Source of the DNA: Oscillospiraceae bacterium
Lineage (GTDB): Bacteria > Bacillota > Clostridia > Oscillospirales > Oscillospiraceae
DNA: 54,651 bases
Reading direction: 5' to 3'
NCBI GenBank assembly: GCA_017435525.1
Contig: JAFSEW010000059.1
Span: 1-54,651, forward strand
In this document: piece after piece, positions 17,233 through 27,403 of the stretch
Layout: the number at the start of each line of letters is the position of its first letter
Position numbering within the stretch: position 1 is the stretch's first letter
Program-made: the position numbers and the translations under genes
The notes under the pieces: generated by a model
Database searches by the model: none
Seen by the model: only the letters and a program-made list of their open reading frames with translations
What the model was told of the DNA's origin: nothing

Positions 17233-19668
17233 ATGATTGCGAAAATAGCCGTGGCTGCGGCGAATTTTGCCATTGACAAGCCCTATTCCTATGGCATTCC
17301 CCATGGGATGGCGCTGCAGCCCGGTATGCGGGTGACGGTGCCCTTTGGCAGAGGAAACCGGCCCAGTGAAGGCATTGTGCTGCAGCTGGAAGCGGCTGAC
17401 GATGCCGGATTAAAACTTGTATCCCACTGCCTGGATGATGCGCCGCTGCTAAGCCCCACCATGCTGCGGCTGGCAGCCTTTATGCGGGAACGGTATTTCT
17501 GCACCCTTTACGATGCGGTACGGGTGATCTTGCCGGCGGGTCTTTGGTTTCGCAATGACGATACCTATTTCCTGACGGAAGACCGCAGCTGGAAAGATGC
17601 AGCCATCCGGCAGAAGGATGCCCTGAAGCTTTTGCAGGAGCTGGAAGCCCTTGGGGGCAATGCCAAAGAGCAGCAGCTGCGCGCAGCCTTGCCCCAGGAA
17701 GAGGCGTTTGAAAAAGCGGTTTCCTACCTGCTGCGAAAGAAGTGGATGGCATCCAGGCGGGATTACCGCCGCAAGACTCTGGATAAGACAGAGAAAATCG
17801 CAACCCTGGCGTCTTCCGCGGAAGAAGCTATGGACTTTGCAACATCCAGACCCAAATCTGCCGCCATGCAGCGTGCGGTGCTGGAAACCATGTGCGCCGT
17901 GGGCAGTGTGGCGGTAAAGGAACTGTGCTACTATACCGGCGCAGGCGTTGCCACAGTGAAGAAGCTGGCGCAGCTGGGCTACCTGGAACTGACGGACAAG
18001 CCGGTGCTGCGGTGCCGGGAGATTCGCCCGGCGAAGCTGGACGGCCCGTTGGTGCTGAATGAAGAGCAGGAAAATGCCTATCAGGGTCTGTGCAGCCAGA
18101 TGCAAGGGGAAACACCCGGCGTTGCGCTGCTGTATGGTGTTACCGGTTCCGGTAAGACCGCCGTGTATCTGAAATTGATACAAAGCTGCCTGGATCAGGG
18201 CAAAAGTGCGGTGCTGATGGTGCCGGAGATTGCACTGACCCCCCAGCTGCTGGGACTTCTGGCAGCCCATTTTGGCGAAACCGTAGCGGTGCTGCACAGC
18301 AGCCTGCCGGCTACGGAGCGCTACGATCAATGGAAGCGTATCCGCAGCGGTGATGCCAAAGTGGTTATCGGCACCCGCTCTGCGGTATTTGCGCCCTGTG
18401 TCAGTCCGGGACTCTTTATCCTGGACGAAGAACAGGAACATTCTTATAAATCGGAAAATAATCCCCGTTACGCTGCCAAAGAGGTGGCTTTCTGGCGGGG
18501 TATCAAAGAAAAAGCCATGGTGCTGCTGGGGTCTGCCACCCCCAGTATCGAAACCATGTACCACGCGAAGCGTGGTGACTACCGGCTGTATCAGCTGCGC
18601 TGCCGCTATAACGGAAAGGCGCTGCCCAGGGTTGAAATTGTGGATATGCGGGAAGAATTACGCCAGGGCAATGACCTGAGCGTCAGCTATCCCATGCTGG
18701 ATGCCCTGCGTCAGACCAAGGGTGCCGCAAAGCAGAGCATTCTGTTTCTGAACCGCCGGGGCAACAGCCGTGCGCTGGTGTGTGTGGACTGCCGCAAGGC
18801 ACCGGAATGTCCCAGGTGCAATGCCCGGCTTACTTACCACAGCGCCAACGAGCGGCTCATGTGCCACTACTGCGGCTACTCCCACAAAGTTCCCGTATGC
18901 TGCCCGGAATGCGGCGGCGTGTGGAAGCGGGTGGGCAGCGGCACCCAGAAGGTGCAGCTGGAGCTGCAGGAGATGATCCCGGACCTGACAGTGGATCGGA
19001 TGGACACGGATACCGTGTCTGCGGTAAATACCCATGAAAAGATTCTGGAGCATTTTCAGCAGGAACGGGTGGATGTGCTCATCGGCACCCAGATGGTAGC
19101 CAAGGGACTGAACCTGCCGGATGTGACCATGGTGGGTGTGCTGGATGCGGATCTGAGCCTGTATACGGACAGTTATCGGGGGCCGGAGACCACATTTAAT
19201 ATGCTGACCCAGGTGGTAGGCCGTGCCGGACGGGGCGATACCCCCGGACGGGCCATGATACAGACCATGGCACCGGAGCATCGGGTGATCCGGTTGGCAG
19301 CTGAGCAGGATTATGAAGGGTTTTACGATCTGGAGATCGGCATGCGCCGGGTTCAGAACGCGCCGCCTTTCAGCGATGTAACCACCGTTACATTTACAGG
19401 GCAGGATGAAGCGCTGCTGATGCGCGGTGCCGCGAAATTCCGCGACAGTCTGAAAGCCTGCCTGCAAGGAAGAGAAGACTGCACGGTACTGGGGCCTGCC
19501 CCCTGTGCCGTGCCCAAAATAAACTACAATTTCCGCTATCAGCTGACGCTCCGGGGACCTATGGACAGGTCGCTGCGGCTTCTGCTGGCGCATCTGCTGC
19601 GGCAGTTTGCCCAGGATAAGGCCAACCGGGGTGTATCGGCCTATGCGGATGTAAATGCCTACGGATAG
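17233..19668 (+). CDS. priA: Primosomal protein N' (replication restart helicase)
   Basis: An 811-residue superfamily 2 helicase that reloads the replisome at stalled forks. It has the N-terminal 3'BD domain, Walker A GVTGSGKTAVY near 302, the Walker B variant LDEEQEHSYK near 397 and four Cys pairs between about 515 and 560 (CVDC, CPRC, CHYC, CPEC) that bind zinc, followed by helicase motifs GTQMVAKGLNLPDVT and QVVGRAGRGD. GAAAGGAGAGG precedes the ATG. Confidence 0.96.
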   Translation: MIAKIAVAAANFAIDKPYSYGIPHGMALQPGMRVTVPFGRGNRPSEGIVLQLEAADDAGLKLVSHCLDDAPLLSPTMLRLAAFMRERYFCTLYDAVRVILPAGLWFRNDDTYFLTEDRSWKDAAIRQKDALKLLQELEALGGNAKEQQLRAALPQEEAFEKAVSYLLRKKWMASRRDYRRKTLDKTEKIATLASSAEEAMDFATSRPKSAAMQRAVLETMCAVGSVAVKELCYYTGAGVATVKKLAQLGYLELTDKPVLRCREIRPAKLDGPLVLNEEQENAYQGLCSQMQGETPGVALLYGVTGSGKTAVYLKLIQSCLDQGKSAVLMVPEIALTPQLLGLLAAHFGETVAVLHSSLPATERYDQWKRIRSGDAKVVIGTRSAVFAPCVSPGLFILDEEQEHSYKSENNPRYAAKEVAFWRGIKEKAMVLLGSATPSIETMYHAKRGDYRLYQLRCRYNGKALPRVEIVDMREELRQGNDLSVSYPMLDALRQTKGAAKQSILFLNRRGNSRALVCVDCRKAPECPRCNARLTYHSANERLMCHYCGYSHKVPVCCPECGGVWKRVGSGTQKVQLELQEMIPDLTVDRMDTDTVSAVNTHEKILEHFQQERVDVLIGTQMVAKGLNLPDVTMVGVLDADLSLYTDSYRGPETTFNMLTQVVGRAGRGDTPGRAMIQTMAPEHRVIRLAAEQDYEGFYDLEIGMRRVQNAPPFSDVTTVTFTGQDEALLMRGAAKFRDSLKACLQGREDCTVLGPAPCAVPKINYNFRYQLTLRGPMDRSLRLLLAHLLRQFAQDKANRGVSAYADVNAYG

Positions 19669-19683
19669 AAAGAAGGTAACAGT

Positions 19684-20154
19684 ATGGGACTTCGAAAGAT
19701 TCTGACTGACAAGGAGCCTGCCCTGCACAAGGTTTGCAAGCCGGTCACTGCCTTTGACAGCAAGCTGCACAAGCTGCTGGATGATATGCGTGAGACCCTG
19801 ATCGATTCCAACGGTGTGGGTCTGGCTGCACCTCAGGTGGGAATTCTGCGCCGGGTGGTGCTGGTGGATGTGGGCGATGAGATTCTGGAACTGGTGAACC
19901 CCACGCTGCTGGAGACCGATGGCGAGCAGATGGGCGCCGAGGGCTGCCTCAGCGTTCCCGGCAAGTACGGCCTGGTGCTGCGGCCCTACTGGGCCAAAGT
20001 TCGTGCCCAGGATCGCTATGGCGACTGGTACGAGGCCGAGGGCGAAGAACTGATCGCCCGGTGCTTCTGCCATGAGCTGGATCACCTGGACGGTATTATT
20101 TACACAGAAGTGATGGAGCGCTTCCTGACCGAAGAGGAACTGGAAGCCGATTAA
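19684..20154 (+). CDS. def: Peptide deformylase
   Basis: A 156-residue metallohydrolase that removes the formyl group from nascent proteins. The three motifs GVGLAAPQVG near 45, EGCLSVPG near 88 and HELDHLDG near 131 supply the metal ligands and catalytic Glu. It is adjacent to fmt, the enzyme that adds the formyl group, in the common def-fmt pair. Confidence 0.96.
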   Translation: MGLRKILTDKEPALHKVCKPVTAFDSKLHKLLDDMRETLIDSNGVGLAAPQVGILRRVVLVDVGDEILELVNPTLLETDGEQMGAEGCLSVPGKYGLVLRPYWAKVRAQDRYGDWYEAEGEELIARCFCHELDHLDGIIYTEVMERFLTEEELEAD

Positions 20155-20171
20155 GATTTGGAGGAAACTGC

Positions 20172-21086
20172 ATGCGCGTCGTTTTCATGGGAACCCCGGA
20201 TATTGCTGCCACCTGCCTGAAGCAGATTCTCGCTGCCGGTATGGATGTGGTGGGTGTATATACCCAGCCTGACCGTCCCAAGAACCGGGGAATGAAGCTG
20301 GCCATCTCTCCTGTAAAGGAGGTGGCGCTGGCCCATGATCTGCCGGTATACCAGCCTGAAAATTTCCGTGAGGAAGCCACCGTGGAGCAGCTGCGTCAGC
20401 TGCAGCCCGATGTGGTGGCTGTGGTGGCCTATGGCCGGATTCTGCCCCAGAAGGTGCTGGATATTCCTGCCAAGGGCTGCATCAACATCCACGCCAGCCT
20501 GCTGCCTGCTTATCGCGGCTCTGCCCCTTACCAGTGGGCAGTGCTGAACGGCGAGAAAGTGACCGGTGTAACGGCTATGTATCTGTGCCGGGAAATGGAT
20601 GCCGGCGATATCATTGATGTGGTGCAGACCCCCATCGAACCCAATGAAACCGCCGGTGAACTGTTGGACCGTCTGGCCGTGCTGGGTGCAAAGCTGCTGG
20701 AAAAGACGCTGTGCTGCATAGACGCCGGCAATGTAAGCTGCACCTGCCAGGATTGCAGCTGCGTTACCTACGCCCCTATGCTGGATAAATCCATCTGCCC
20801 CATTGACTGGAACAAGACTGCCCAACAGGTGCACGACCATGTAAGAGGCTTGCATCCCTGGCCTGTAGCCACTGCGGAGATTGCCGGTACCCGGTTCAAG
20901 ATCCACAGCACCGTGATGGTGGAAGGAAAGAAAAATGCTGCCCCCGGCACCATCCTGGCCCTGACCAAGACAGGCCTGCAGGTAGCCTGCGGCGAAGGCG
21001 CCGTGGAGATCCGCTGCCTTCAGGCAGAGGGCGGCAAACGGATGGCTGCGCCGGACTATTTCCGGGGTCACCCGCTGGAGATCTGA
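20172..21086 (+). CDS. fmt: Methionyl-tRNA formyltransferase
   Basis: A 304-residue transferase that formylates initiator Met-tRNA with 10-formyl-tetrahydrofolate. The Rossmann-type N-terminus VVFMGTPDIAATCLKQIL and the catalytic INIHASLLPAYRGSAPYQWA segment are clear; the C-terminal tRNA-binding domain begins near 205. TTGGAGGAAA precedes the ATG. rsmB starts 2 bp after the stop. Confidence 0.96.
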   Translation: MRVVFMGTPDIAATCLKQILAAGMDVVGVYTQPDRPKNRGMKLAISPVKEVALAHDLPVYQPENFREEATVEQLRQLQPDVVAVVAYGRILPQKVLDIPAKGCINIHASLLPAYRGSAPYQWAVLNGEKVTGVTAMYLCREMDAGDIIDVVQTPIEPNETAGELLDRLAVLGAKLLEKTLCCIDAGNVSCTCQDCSCVTYAPMLDKSICPIDWNKTAQQVHDHVRGLHPWPVATAEIAGTRFKIHSTVMVEGKKNAAPGTILALTKTGLQVACGEGAVEIRCLQAEGGKRMAAPDYFRGHPLEI

Positions 21087-21088
21087 CC

Positions 21089-22408
21089 ATGGCTGCCAGA
21101 GAAACTGCCCTGAATGTGCTGATCGCCTGCCGCAAGGAAGGTGCCTGGTCCAACGGTGTGCTGAAGGAGTATCTTACCCGTGACCGGCTGGATCGCCGGG
21201 AAGCGGCGCTGGCCACCCGGCTTTGCTACGGTGTGCTGCAGAACCGGCTGAAGCTGGATTTTTACCTGAAGCAGCTGCTCACCGGGAAACTGAAGGATCT
21301 GCACCCCGCGGTGCGGGATATTCTGCACCTGGGGCTTTACCAGATTTTTGAAACCGATAAAATTCCGGAGTCCGCAGCGGTGAATGAGTCTGTGGCTCTG
21401 GCGAAAAAATATTGCCCCCGGCAAAAATTTGCCCCGGGTCTTGTGAATGCGGTGCTGCGCAATGCCCTGCGCAGCCGGGATACCCTGAAGCAGCCTGCAG
21501 GCTATGCCGAGCGCTACAGCCATCCCCAGGTGCTGGTGGATCTGCTGAAGGGCTATGTGGGCAGCAAGGCCCTGGAGCCCATGCTGCAGGCCAACAACGC
21601 GGCCCCCGCTACCATTGTGCAGGTGAACACCCTGCGTACGGATGCCCAGACTCTCACAGCGCAGCTGGAAGGGGAAGGCGTAACCGTTCAGCCCCATGGC
21701 TGGATGCCGGACTGCCTGGTGCTTTCCGGCTTCGGCAATCTGGAGCAGCTGAACGCTTTCCGGGAAGGCCTGTTCTATGTGCAGGACCCCGCCGCAAAGC
21801 TCAGCGTGCTGTGCGCCCAGCTTCCGGAGACTTCCGCGGTGTTGGATTGCTGCGCGGCACCCGGCGGCAAGTCCTTTGCCGCAGCCATTGCCATGAAAGG
21901 CACCGGCACCATTCGTTCCTGCGATGTCCATAGCCATAAAACCGGCCTGATCGAAAACGGTGCGGCCCGGCTTGGCATTTCCAATCTCACGGCCTACTGC
22001 GCCGATGCCACGGTATTCCGCCCGGAATGGGAGAATGCCATGGATGCAGTGATTGCCGATGTACCCTGCTCCGGCTACGGTATTATCCGCAAGAAGCCGG
22101 ATATCCGGTACAAAGACCCCGCTTCCATGAAAGATCTGCCCCAGCTGCAGCTGCAGATTTTAAAGAATCAGGCCCGGTATGTCAGACCCGGCGGCCTGCT
22201 GCTGTATTCCACCTGTACCTTGGTGCGGGCGGAAAATGAGGGCGTTGTGGAAGCGTTCCTGAAAGAAAACAAAGAATTTACTGCAGAGCCTCTGCCGCTG
22301 CCGGCAGTGTTCCCGGAAAATACCGACGGAATGCTGGCACTGGTGCCGGGGCAGTATGATACTGACGGATTTTTCATTTGCCGTATGCGGAGGAAAGCAT
22401 GTCTGTAA
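21089..22408 (+). CDS. rsmB: 16S rRNA m5C967 methyltransferase
   Basis: A 439-residue protein with an N-terminal NusB-like RNA-binding domain (about 1-135) and a Rossmann SAM-dependent methyltransferase domain. CCAAPGGKSFAAA near 252, DVPCSGYGIIRKKPDI near 325 (one catalytic Cys) and YSTCTLVRAENE near 375 (the other) are the RsmB hallmarks. It overlaps rlmN by 10 bp. Confidence 0.95.
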   Translation: MAARETALNVLIACRKEGAWSNGVLKEYLTRDRLDRREAALATRLCYGVLQNRLKLDFYLKQLLTGKLKDLHPAVRDILHLGLYQIFETDKIPESAAVNESVALAKKYCPRQKFAPGLVNAVLRNALRSRDTLKQPAGYAERYSHPQVLVDLLKGYVGSKALEPMLQANNAAPATIVQVNTLRTDAQTLTAQLEGEGVTVQPHGWMPDCLVLSGFGNLEQLNAFREGLFYVQDPAAKLSVLCAQLPETSAVLDCCAAPGGKSFAAAIAMKGTGTIRSCDVHSHKTGLIENGAARLGISNLTAYCADATVFRPEWENAMDAVIADVPCSGYGIIRKKPDIRYKDPASMKDLPQLQLQILKNQARYVRPGGLLLYSTCTLVRAENEGVVEAFLKENKEFTAEPLPLPAVFPENTDGMLALVPGQYDTDGFFICRMRRKACL

Positions 22409-23436
22409 ACCTGAAATCCATGACCCTGCCGGAGCTTTCGGCAGTGCTGAAAGAGCTAGGGCAGCCTGGCTTCCGGGCGAAGCAGGTGTATACCTGGCTT
22501 CATAAGGGCGTAAGAACATATGAGCAGATGACCAATCTGCCCCAGACCCTTCGGGCGCAGCTGGCAGAGCGGTATCCCATTTGCGCCCCGAATGTGGTGC
22601 GCAAGCAGGAATCTCAGAAGGATGGCACCATAAAATATCTGTGGCGGCTGTCCGACGGCAACTGCGTGGAGACGGTGCTGATGCGCTATCACTACGGCAA
22701 CACCGTGTGCATTTCCACGGAAGTGGGCTGCCGCATGGGCTGTGCCTTCTGCGCCTCCACCCTGGGTGGCCTGGTGCGCAAACTGGAGCCCTTTGAGATG
22801 CTGGATCAGGTGCTTTTCACTCAGGTGGATTCGGGCCTGCCCATTTCTCACATCGTGCTCATGGGCATCGGCGAACCTCTGGACAATTTTGATAATGTGA
22901 TGCGCTTCCTGGAGCTGGTGAATAGCCCTGAGGGTATGAACATTTCCATGCGCCACATCAGCCTTTCCACCTGCGGTCTGGTGCCCAAAATCCGGGAACT
23001 GGCAAAGAAGAAGCTGCAGCTTACCCTGTCCGTTTCTCTTCACGCCCCCAAGGATGAGATCCGCAACACCATTATGCCTGTAAACAAGGCCTACAACACC
23101 GAGGAGCTTCTGCAGGCCTGCCGGGATTACTATGAAGAAACCGGCCGCCGGATCTCCTTCGAATATGCCATGATCAACGGCGTTAACGACACGGAGGCAG
23201 ATGCCCGGCTGCTGCTGAAGCGGCTGAAAGGCCTGCCTGCCCACATGAATCTGATTCCTTTGAACCATGTGGAAGAAAGCCCTCTGAAGCCCAGCACCCG
23301 TGCTGCGGTGATGCGCTTCCAGCAGATTCTGGAAGAAGGCGGTGTTCCTGCCACTGTGCGCCGCACCCTGGGCGGCGACATTGATGCCTCCTGCGGACAG
23401 CTGCGGAGGAAATATAACAAGGAAAATCAACAATAA
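22399..23436 (+). CDS. rlmN: 23S rRNA m2A2503 / tRNA m2A37 methyltransferase
   Basis: A 345-residue radical SAM enzyme. The cluster motif GCRMGCAFCAS (CX3CX2C) starts near 111, GIGEPLDN near 155 and the C-terminal catalytic region with a late Cys (DIDASCGQLR) are present. ATG 22399 follows GGAGGAAA inside the end of rsmB; longer starts lack a ribosome-binding site. No features suggest the Cfr variant. Confidence 0.95.
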   Translation: MSVNLKSMTLPELSAVLKELGQPGFRAKQVYTWLHKGVRTYEQMTNLPQTLRAQLAERYPICAPNVVRKQESQKDGTIKYLWRLSDGNCVETVLMRYHYGNTVCISTEVGCRMGCAFCASTLGGLVRKLEPFEMLDQVLFTQVDSGLPISHIVLMGIGEPLDNFDNVMRFLELVNSPEGMNISMRHISLSTCGLVPKIRELAKKKLQLTLSVSLHAPKDEIRNTIMPVNKAYNTEELLQACRDYYEETGRRISFEYAMINGVNDTEADARLLLKRLKGLPAHMNLIPLNHVEESPLKPSTRAAVMRFQQILEEGGVPATVRRTLGGDIDASCGQLRRKYNKENQQ

Positions 23437-23452
23437 GGAAGGAGTGTGCCCA

Positions 23453-24184
23453 ATGCAAAGCTGGGGATTGACAGATCCTGGCTGTGTCAGACAGCAGAAT
23501 CAGGATACCTATCATATTGAACAGCTGGACCGCAATACGCTGCTTTGCGTACTGTGTGACGGTATGGGCGGCGCCAAATCCGGGAACATAGCCAGCACAC
23601 TGGCCGCGGATGTGTTTGTCCAGGAGATCAAACGGGTCTGGACCGGCACTATGGATCAGGAACGTATCGATCAGATGCTCCGCAGTGCGGTAAAATTGGC
23701 AAACTTTACTGTGTATGATCAGTCTGCCCAGATCGAAGAGTTTACCGGCATGGGAACTACCCTGGCGGCAGCGCTGATCAAAGGCAAGGATGTTACCGTC
23801 GTGAATGTGGGTGACAGCCGCGTGTATAAAGTGGATAAGGACGGCATCTATCAGCTGACCAAGGATCATTCTCTGGTGCAGATGATGGTAGAGCGGGGCG
23901 AACTGACCCCGGAACTGGCCCGTACTTATCCCGGTAAGAATTTTATTACCCGTGCAATCGGCACGGAGACTGTAGCGGAATGTGATCTGTTCCACTACAA
24001 AGTGGAAAGAGGCGATTGCCTGCTGCTGTGCAGTGACGGTCTTTCCAATATGATGGATGATCAGGAAATCCTGTTTGAGGTGGTTCACGGCGTCAGCAAG
24101 CAGCAATGCTGCCAGCGGCTTCTGAACATTGCGAAGAACAGGGGAGCGCCGGATAATGTCACCAGCGTTTTGATTCAGATTTGA
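23453..24184 (+). CDS. prpC: PP2C-family serine/threonine phosphatase
   Basis: A 243-residue Stp/PrpC phosphatase. Metal-binding motifs DGMGGAKSGN near 35, GDSRVYKV near 122 and SDGLSNMMDD near 190 and the final DNVTSVLI motif are intact. It dephosphorylates targets of the adjacent PASTA kinase. AAGGAAGGAGTG precedes ATG 23453; the upstream in-frame extension overlaps rlmN and is not needed. The kinase starts 28 bp downstream. Confidence 0.95.
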   Translation: MQSWGLTDPGCVRQQNQDTYHIEQLDRNTLLCVLCDGMGGAKSGNIASTLAADVFVQEIKRVWTGTMDQERIDQMLRSAVKLANFTVYDQSAQIEEFTGMGTTLAAALIKGKDVTVVNVGDSRVYKVDKDGIYQLTKDHSLVQMMVERGELTPELARTYPGKNFITRAIGTETVAECDLFHYKVERGDCLLLCSDGLSNMMDDQEILFEVVHGVSKQQCCQRLLNIAKNRGAPDNVTSVLIQI

Positions 24185-24212
24185 TCCCCGGCGTGAAAGG
24201 AGAACTACCGTA

Positions 24213-26513
24213 ATGGATAATGATAAATACATAGGCCGCCTGCTGGACAACCGGTATGAGATCCTGGAGGTCATCGGTGTCGGCGGCATGGCCGTTGTTT
24301 ATAAAGCCCGGTGTCACAGGCTGAACCGCCTGGTGGCAATCAAAATTTTGAAGGATGATTATTGTCAGGACGACGAATTCCGCCGCCGCTTCCATGCGGA
24401 GGGTCAGGCTGTCGCCATGGTAAGCCATCCCAATATCGTATCTGTGTACGATGTTTCCTCTTCTCAGGATGCGGATTTCATTGTCATGGAACTGATCGAC
24501 GGCATCAGCCTGAAGCAGTACATGGAGAAGAAGGGCGTTCTGAACTGGAAGGAAACCCTGCATTTTGCCATGCAGATCGGCAAGGCCTTGGAGCATGCCC
24601 ACAGCAAGGGTATCGTTCACCGGGATATCAAGCCCCATAATATCATGGTGCTGAAGAATGGCTCTGTGAAGGTGGCTGACTTCGGCATTGCCCGGGTCAT
24701 GTCCGAAAGCCATACCCTCACCCGGGAGGCCCTGGGCAGCGTGCATTACATCTCCCCCGAGCAGGCCAAGGGCGGCCGGGTGGATGACCGCAGCGATATC
24801 TACTCTCTGGGTGTTGTGATGTATGAGATGATCACAGGCCGGCCTCCGTACAACGGAGAGTCTCCCGTTGCTGTAGCCATTCAGCACATCAACGGCGGCG
24901 CGAAAATGCCCTCCACCCTGAACCCCAATATTCCCGGCGGTCTGGAACAGATCATCATGAAGGCCATGGCGCTGGAGCCTGCTTCCCGCTATGATTCCGC
25001 AGGCGCTATGCTGGCGGATATGGATGAATTCCGGAAGATGCCAGCGATTCTGTTCGACTATAATATCCCGCCTATTGAAGAGGTGACCCGGCTGCATAAC
25101 ACAGGCTCCGTGGGAACTGTGCCTGCAGGCAGCCAGGTTCGCAGCGGTACCGGCCCTGTCAGAAGCACCACCGGTACGGTTCGCGGCGGTACTGGCCGCG
25201 TCAATACCGGCGTCTCCCAGAATCAGCCGGTTCGCCGCACTGCCGCCCAGATGAGCGCTGTCCGGGCGGTGCAGAAGAATGCAGAAAAAGCTGCCCAGGC
25301 CCGTCGCAGCAGCGCTGCCAGCCGCCGTCCTGCCGCTGAGGAAGATGACCGCAGCAAGGCAGCCACCGTGGCGATTATCATCTGCTCTCTGGTTGCCGTG
25401 ATTGCCATTGTGATTTTCCTGATTACCCTGTTGGGTGGCGGTGAAAAAACTGTGCTGGTAAGCGTGCCCACCCTGATCGGCAAGAACTATGACACATTGC
25501 AGATCGAGGGCTTTGTCCTGGAGCCCCCAAGATATGAGTATGATTCCCTGTATGAAAAGGGCCAGATCATTCACCAGAGTCCCGATCCGGGGCAGAAGGT
25601 GCAAACCGGTACTTCCATCAGCATTACCATCAGCCTGGGTGAGATGCCCCAGGTAAAGACGATGGAAAATCTGGTGGGCCAGGAGCGTTCTGTGGCGGAG
25701 AATTTCCTCACCGGTCAGGGACTGCTGTACCTGTGCATGGAGGAAGCCAGCGATACCGTGGCTGCGGGCATGGTCACCCGGACGGAACCTGCCCACGGAG
25801 AAGAACTGACCGACGGCCAGACAGTGAAACTCTATATCAGCACGGGTCCTGCTATTCAGGAAATCCAGCTGCCGGATGTGGTGAAGCAGAATGTTGCCAC
25901 CGCGGAAGGCCTGCTGAACTTGCAGGGTATCCAGCTGAACATCGAAAAGAAAGAAGAGGACAGCCTGGAGATTGATGCCGGCTGTATCATCCGTATGGAA
26001 CCTGCCGGCGGCAGCACCGTGAAAACCGGTGATACGGTTACCCTCTATGTCAGTACCGGCCCCAAGATCGTAAAGATGCCCAATGTGGTGGGTAAGGATA
26101 TCGAAGCAGCCCTGGAAATGCTGGATTATGCAGGCTTTACAGATATTGACTACACCACCTATGTAGACAGCGATGAACCTGAAAACGAGGTTGTGACCCA
26201 GTCGGTCAATGCCAACGAAGAGATTCCCATCAATACCAAGATCGTCCTGGCGCTTTCCAAGGGTCCCACAGAGCCTCCGGTACCGCCGGAAGTGGAAAAG
26301 AGTGTGTCTTTCACTCTGCTCCCCGACGGCATGGTGGAAAACTACCAGGTGACCATTACCCGGACAGACACCGGAGAAGTGGTGTTTGATGACCCGGTTT
26401 CTCCTGAGACAGAATCTCTGGAACTGCTGCTGACTGGCAGCGGAACCGTGATGTTTGAAATCAAAATTGCTGACGCAGAGCCTGAACAGGTAGAGGTAGT
26501 ATTCTCGGAATGA
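24213..26513 (+). CDS. prkC: PASTA-domain serine/threonine protein kinase
   Basis: A 766-residue transmembrane kinase. The catalytic domain covers about 10-275 with GVGGMAVVYKA, HRDIKPHN and ADFGIAR; a juxtamembrane Ser/Arg/Thr-rich linker (280-380) is followed by one membrane helix (about 385-408) and four extracellular PASTA repeats (about 415-690), each starting near a PxxxG-type motif. A further ~75-residue beta-rich tail follows. PASTA repeats bind muropeptides or lipid II, linking kinase activity to cell-wall state and to spore germination in Bacillus. It is paired with prpC and overlaps rsgA by 4 bp. Confidence 0.95.
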   Translation: MDNDKYIGRLLDNRYEILEVIGVGGMAVVYKARCHRLNRLVAIKILKDDYCQDDEFRRRFHAEGQAVAMVSHPNIVSVYDVSSSQDADFIVMELIDGISLKQYMEKKGVLNWKETLHFAMQIGKALEHAHSKGIVHRDIKPHNIMVLKNGSVKVADFGIARVMSESHTLTREALGSVHYISPEQAKGGRVDDRSDIYSLGVVMYEMITGRPPYNGESPVAVAIQHINGGAKMPSTLNPNIPGGLEQIIMKAMALEPASRYDSAGAMLADMDEFRKMPAILFDYNIPPIEEVTRLHNTGSVGTVPAGSQVRSGTGPVRSTTGTVRGGTGRVNTGVSQNQPVRRTAAQMSAVRAVQKNAEKAAQARRSSAASRRPAAEEDDRSKAATVAIIICSLVAVIAIVIFLITLLGGGEKTVLVSVPTLIGKNYDTLQIEGFVLEPPRYEYDSLYEKGQIIHQSPDPGQKVQTGTSISITISLGEMPQVKTMENLVGQERSVAENFLTGQGLLYLCMEEASDTVAAGMVTRTEPAHGEELTDGQTVKLYISTGPAIQEIQLPDVVKQNVATAEGLLNLQGIQLNIEKKEEDSLEIDAGCIIRMEPAGGSTVKTGDTVTLYVSTGPKIVKMPNVVGKDIEAALEMLDYAGFTDIDYTTYVDSDEPENEVVTQSVNANEEIPINTKIVLALSKGPTEPPVPPEVEKSVSFTLLPDGMVENYQVTITRTDTGEVVFDDPVSPETESLELLLTGSGTVMFEIKIADAEPEQVEVVFSE

Positions 26514-27397
26514 TGAAAAAAGCAACAGGCCGTATTATCCGCAGTCTCAGCGGTTTCTACGAGGTGCGTACCCCGGAAGGGGTAGTTACCTGCCGGGGTA
26601 GGGGAAGCCTGCGCCGCAGCGGTGACAGCCCGCTGACCGGTGATATGGTGGAAATCTCTGTGGAAAAGGGAAAGGGCATGGTGGAGAAGATCCTGCCCAG
26701 AAAGAACAGCTTTGTACGGCCGGCTGTAGCCAATATTGATGTACTGGTGATCTTTGCTGCCAATGTGAATCCGGTGACGGAACCGTTTCTGATTGACCGG
26801 GTGGCAGCCATTGCCGGTGACCGGGAAGTGCCGGTGGTGCTGTGCATCAACAAGTGCGATCTGGACCCTGCGGTGGATCTGGTGCGAATCTACAGCCGCG
26901 CAGGTTTCCCTGTGATTCTGACCAGTGCGGAAACCGGTGAAGGCGTGGATACGCTGCGTAAGCTGATCCGGGGCAAGCTGACCGCCTTTACCGGTAATTC
27001 CGGTGTGGGTAAGAGCAGCATGCTCAATGCCCTGTGTCCTGATCTGTGCCTTGCTACCGGTGAGGTTTCCGAGAAACTGGGCCGCGGCCGCCATACCACA
27101 CGGCATGTGGAACTGTATGACCTGGGGGATGACACCTATGTGGCAGATACCCCTGGCTTCTCTTCCTTCGACACGGACCAGATGGACATCATGCTGAAGG
27201 AAAATCTGCAGTATGCGTTCCCGGACTTTCGGGAGCACCTGGGCGGCTGCCAGTTTCATGACTGCACCCACAGAAAAGAACCGGGCTGCGCGGTGCGAAA
27301 AGCTCTGGAGGACGGTCTGCTGGAACCTTCCCGCTATGACAGCTATCTGCGGCTTTATGAGAAGGCCAGTCAGATCAAGCAGTGGGAACTGAAGTAA
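26510..27397 (+). CDS. rsgA: Ribosome small-subunit-dependent GTPase A
   Basis: A 295-residue circularly permuted GTPase for late 30S maturation. Order: OB-fold (about 1-70), G4 NKCD near 108, P-loop GNSGVGKSS near 162, DTPGF near 212 and a C-terminal zinc motif with Cys and His ligands (GGCQFHDCTHRKEPGC). In Bacillus it is a PrkC substrate and is likewise encoded directly after prkC. The following rpe and thiN of the Bacillus cluster are missing here. Confidence 0.95.
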   Translation: MMKKATGRIIRSLSGFYEVRTPEGVVTCRGRGSLRRSGDSPLTGDMVEISVEKGKGMVEKILPRKNSFVRPAVANIDVLVIFAANVNPVTEPFLIDRVAAIAGDREVPVVLCINKCDLDPAVDLVRIYSRAGFPVILTSAETGEGVDTLRKLIRGKLTAFTGNSGVGKSSMLNALCPDLCLATGEVSEKLGRGRHTTRHVELYDLGDDTYVADTPGFSSFDTDQMDIMLKENLQYAFPDFREHLGGCQFHDCTHRKEPGCAVRKALEDGLLEPSRYDSYLRLYEKASQIKQWELK

Positions 27398-27403
27398 TAA
27401 TAA

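Noticed and set aside
22399-23436. Cfr-type antibiotic-resistance methyltransferase
   Set aside because: Gene order (after rsmB, before prpC) and the sequence motifs match housekeeping RlmN.
24159-26525. Long open frame antisense to prkC
   Set aside because: It mirrors the kinase codons and its predicted protein is His/Gln/Leu-rich low-complexity sequence with no motif.
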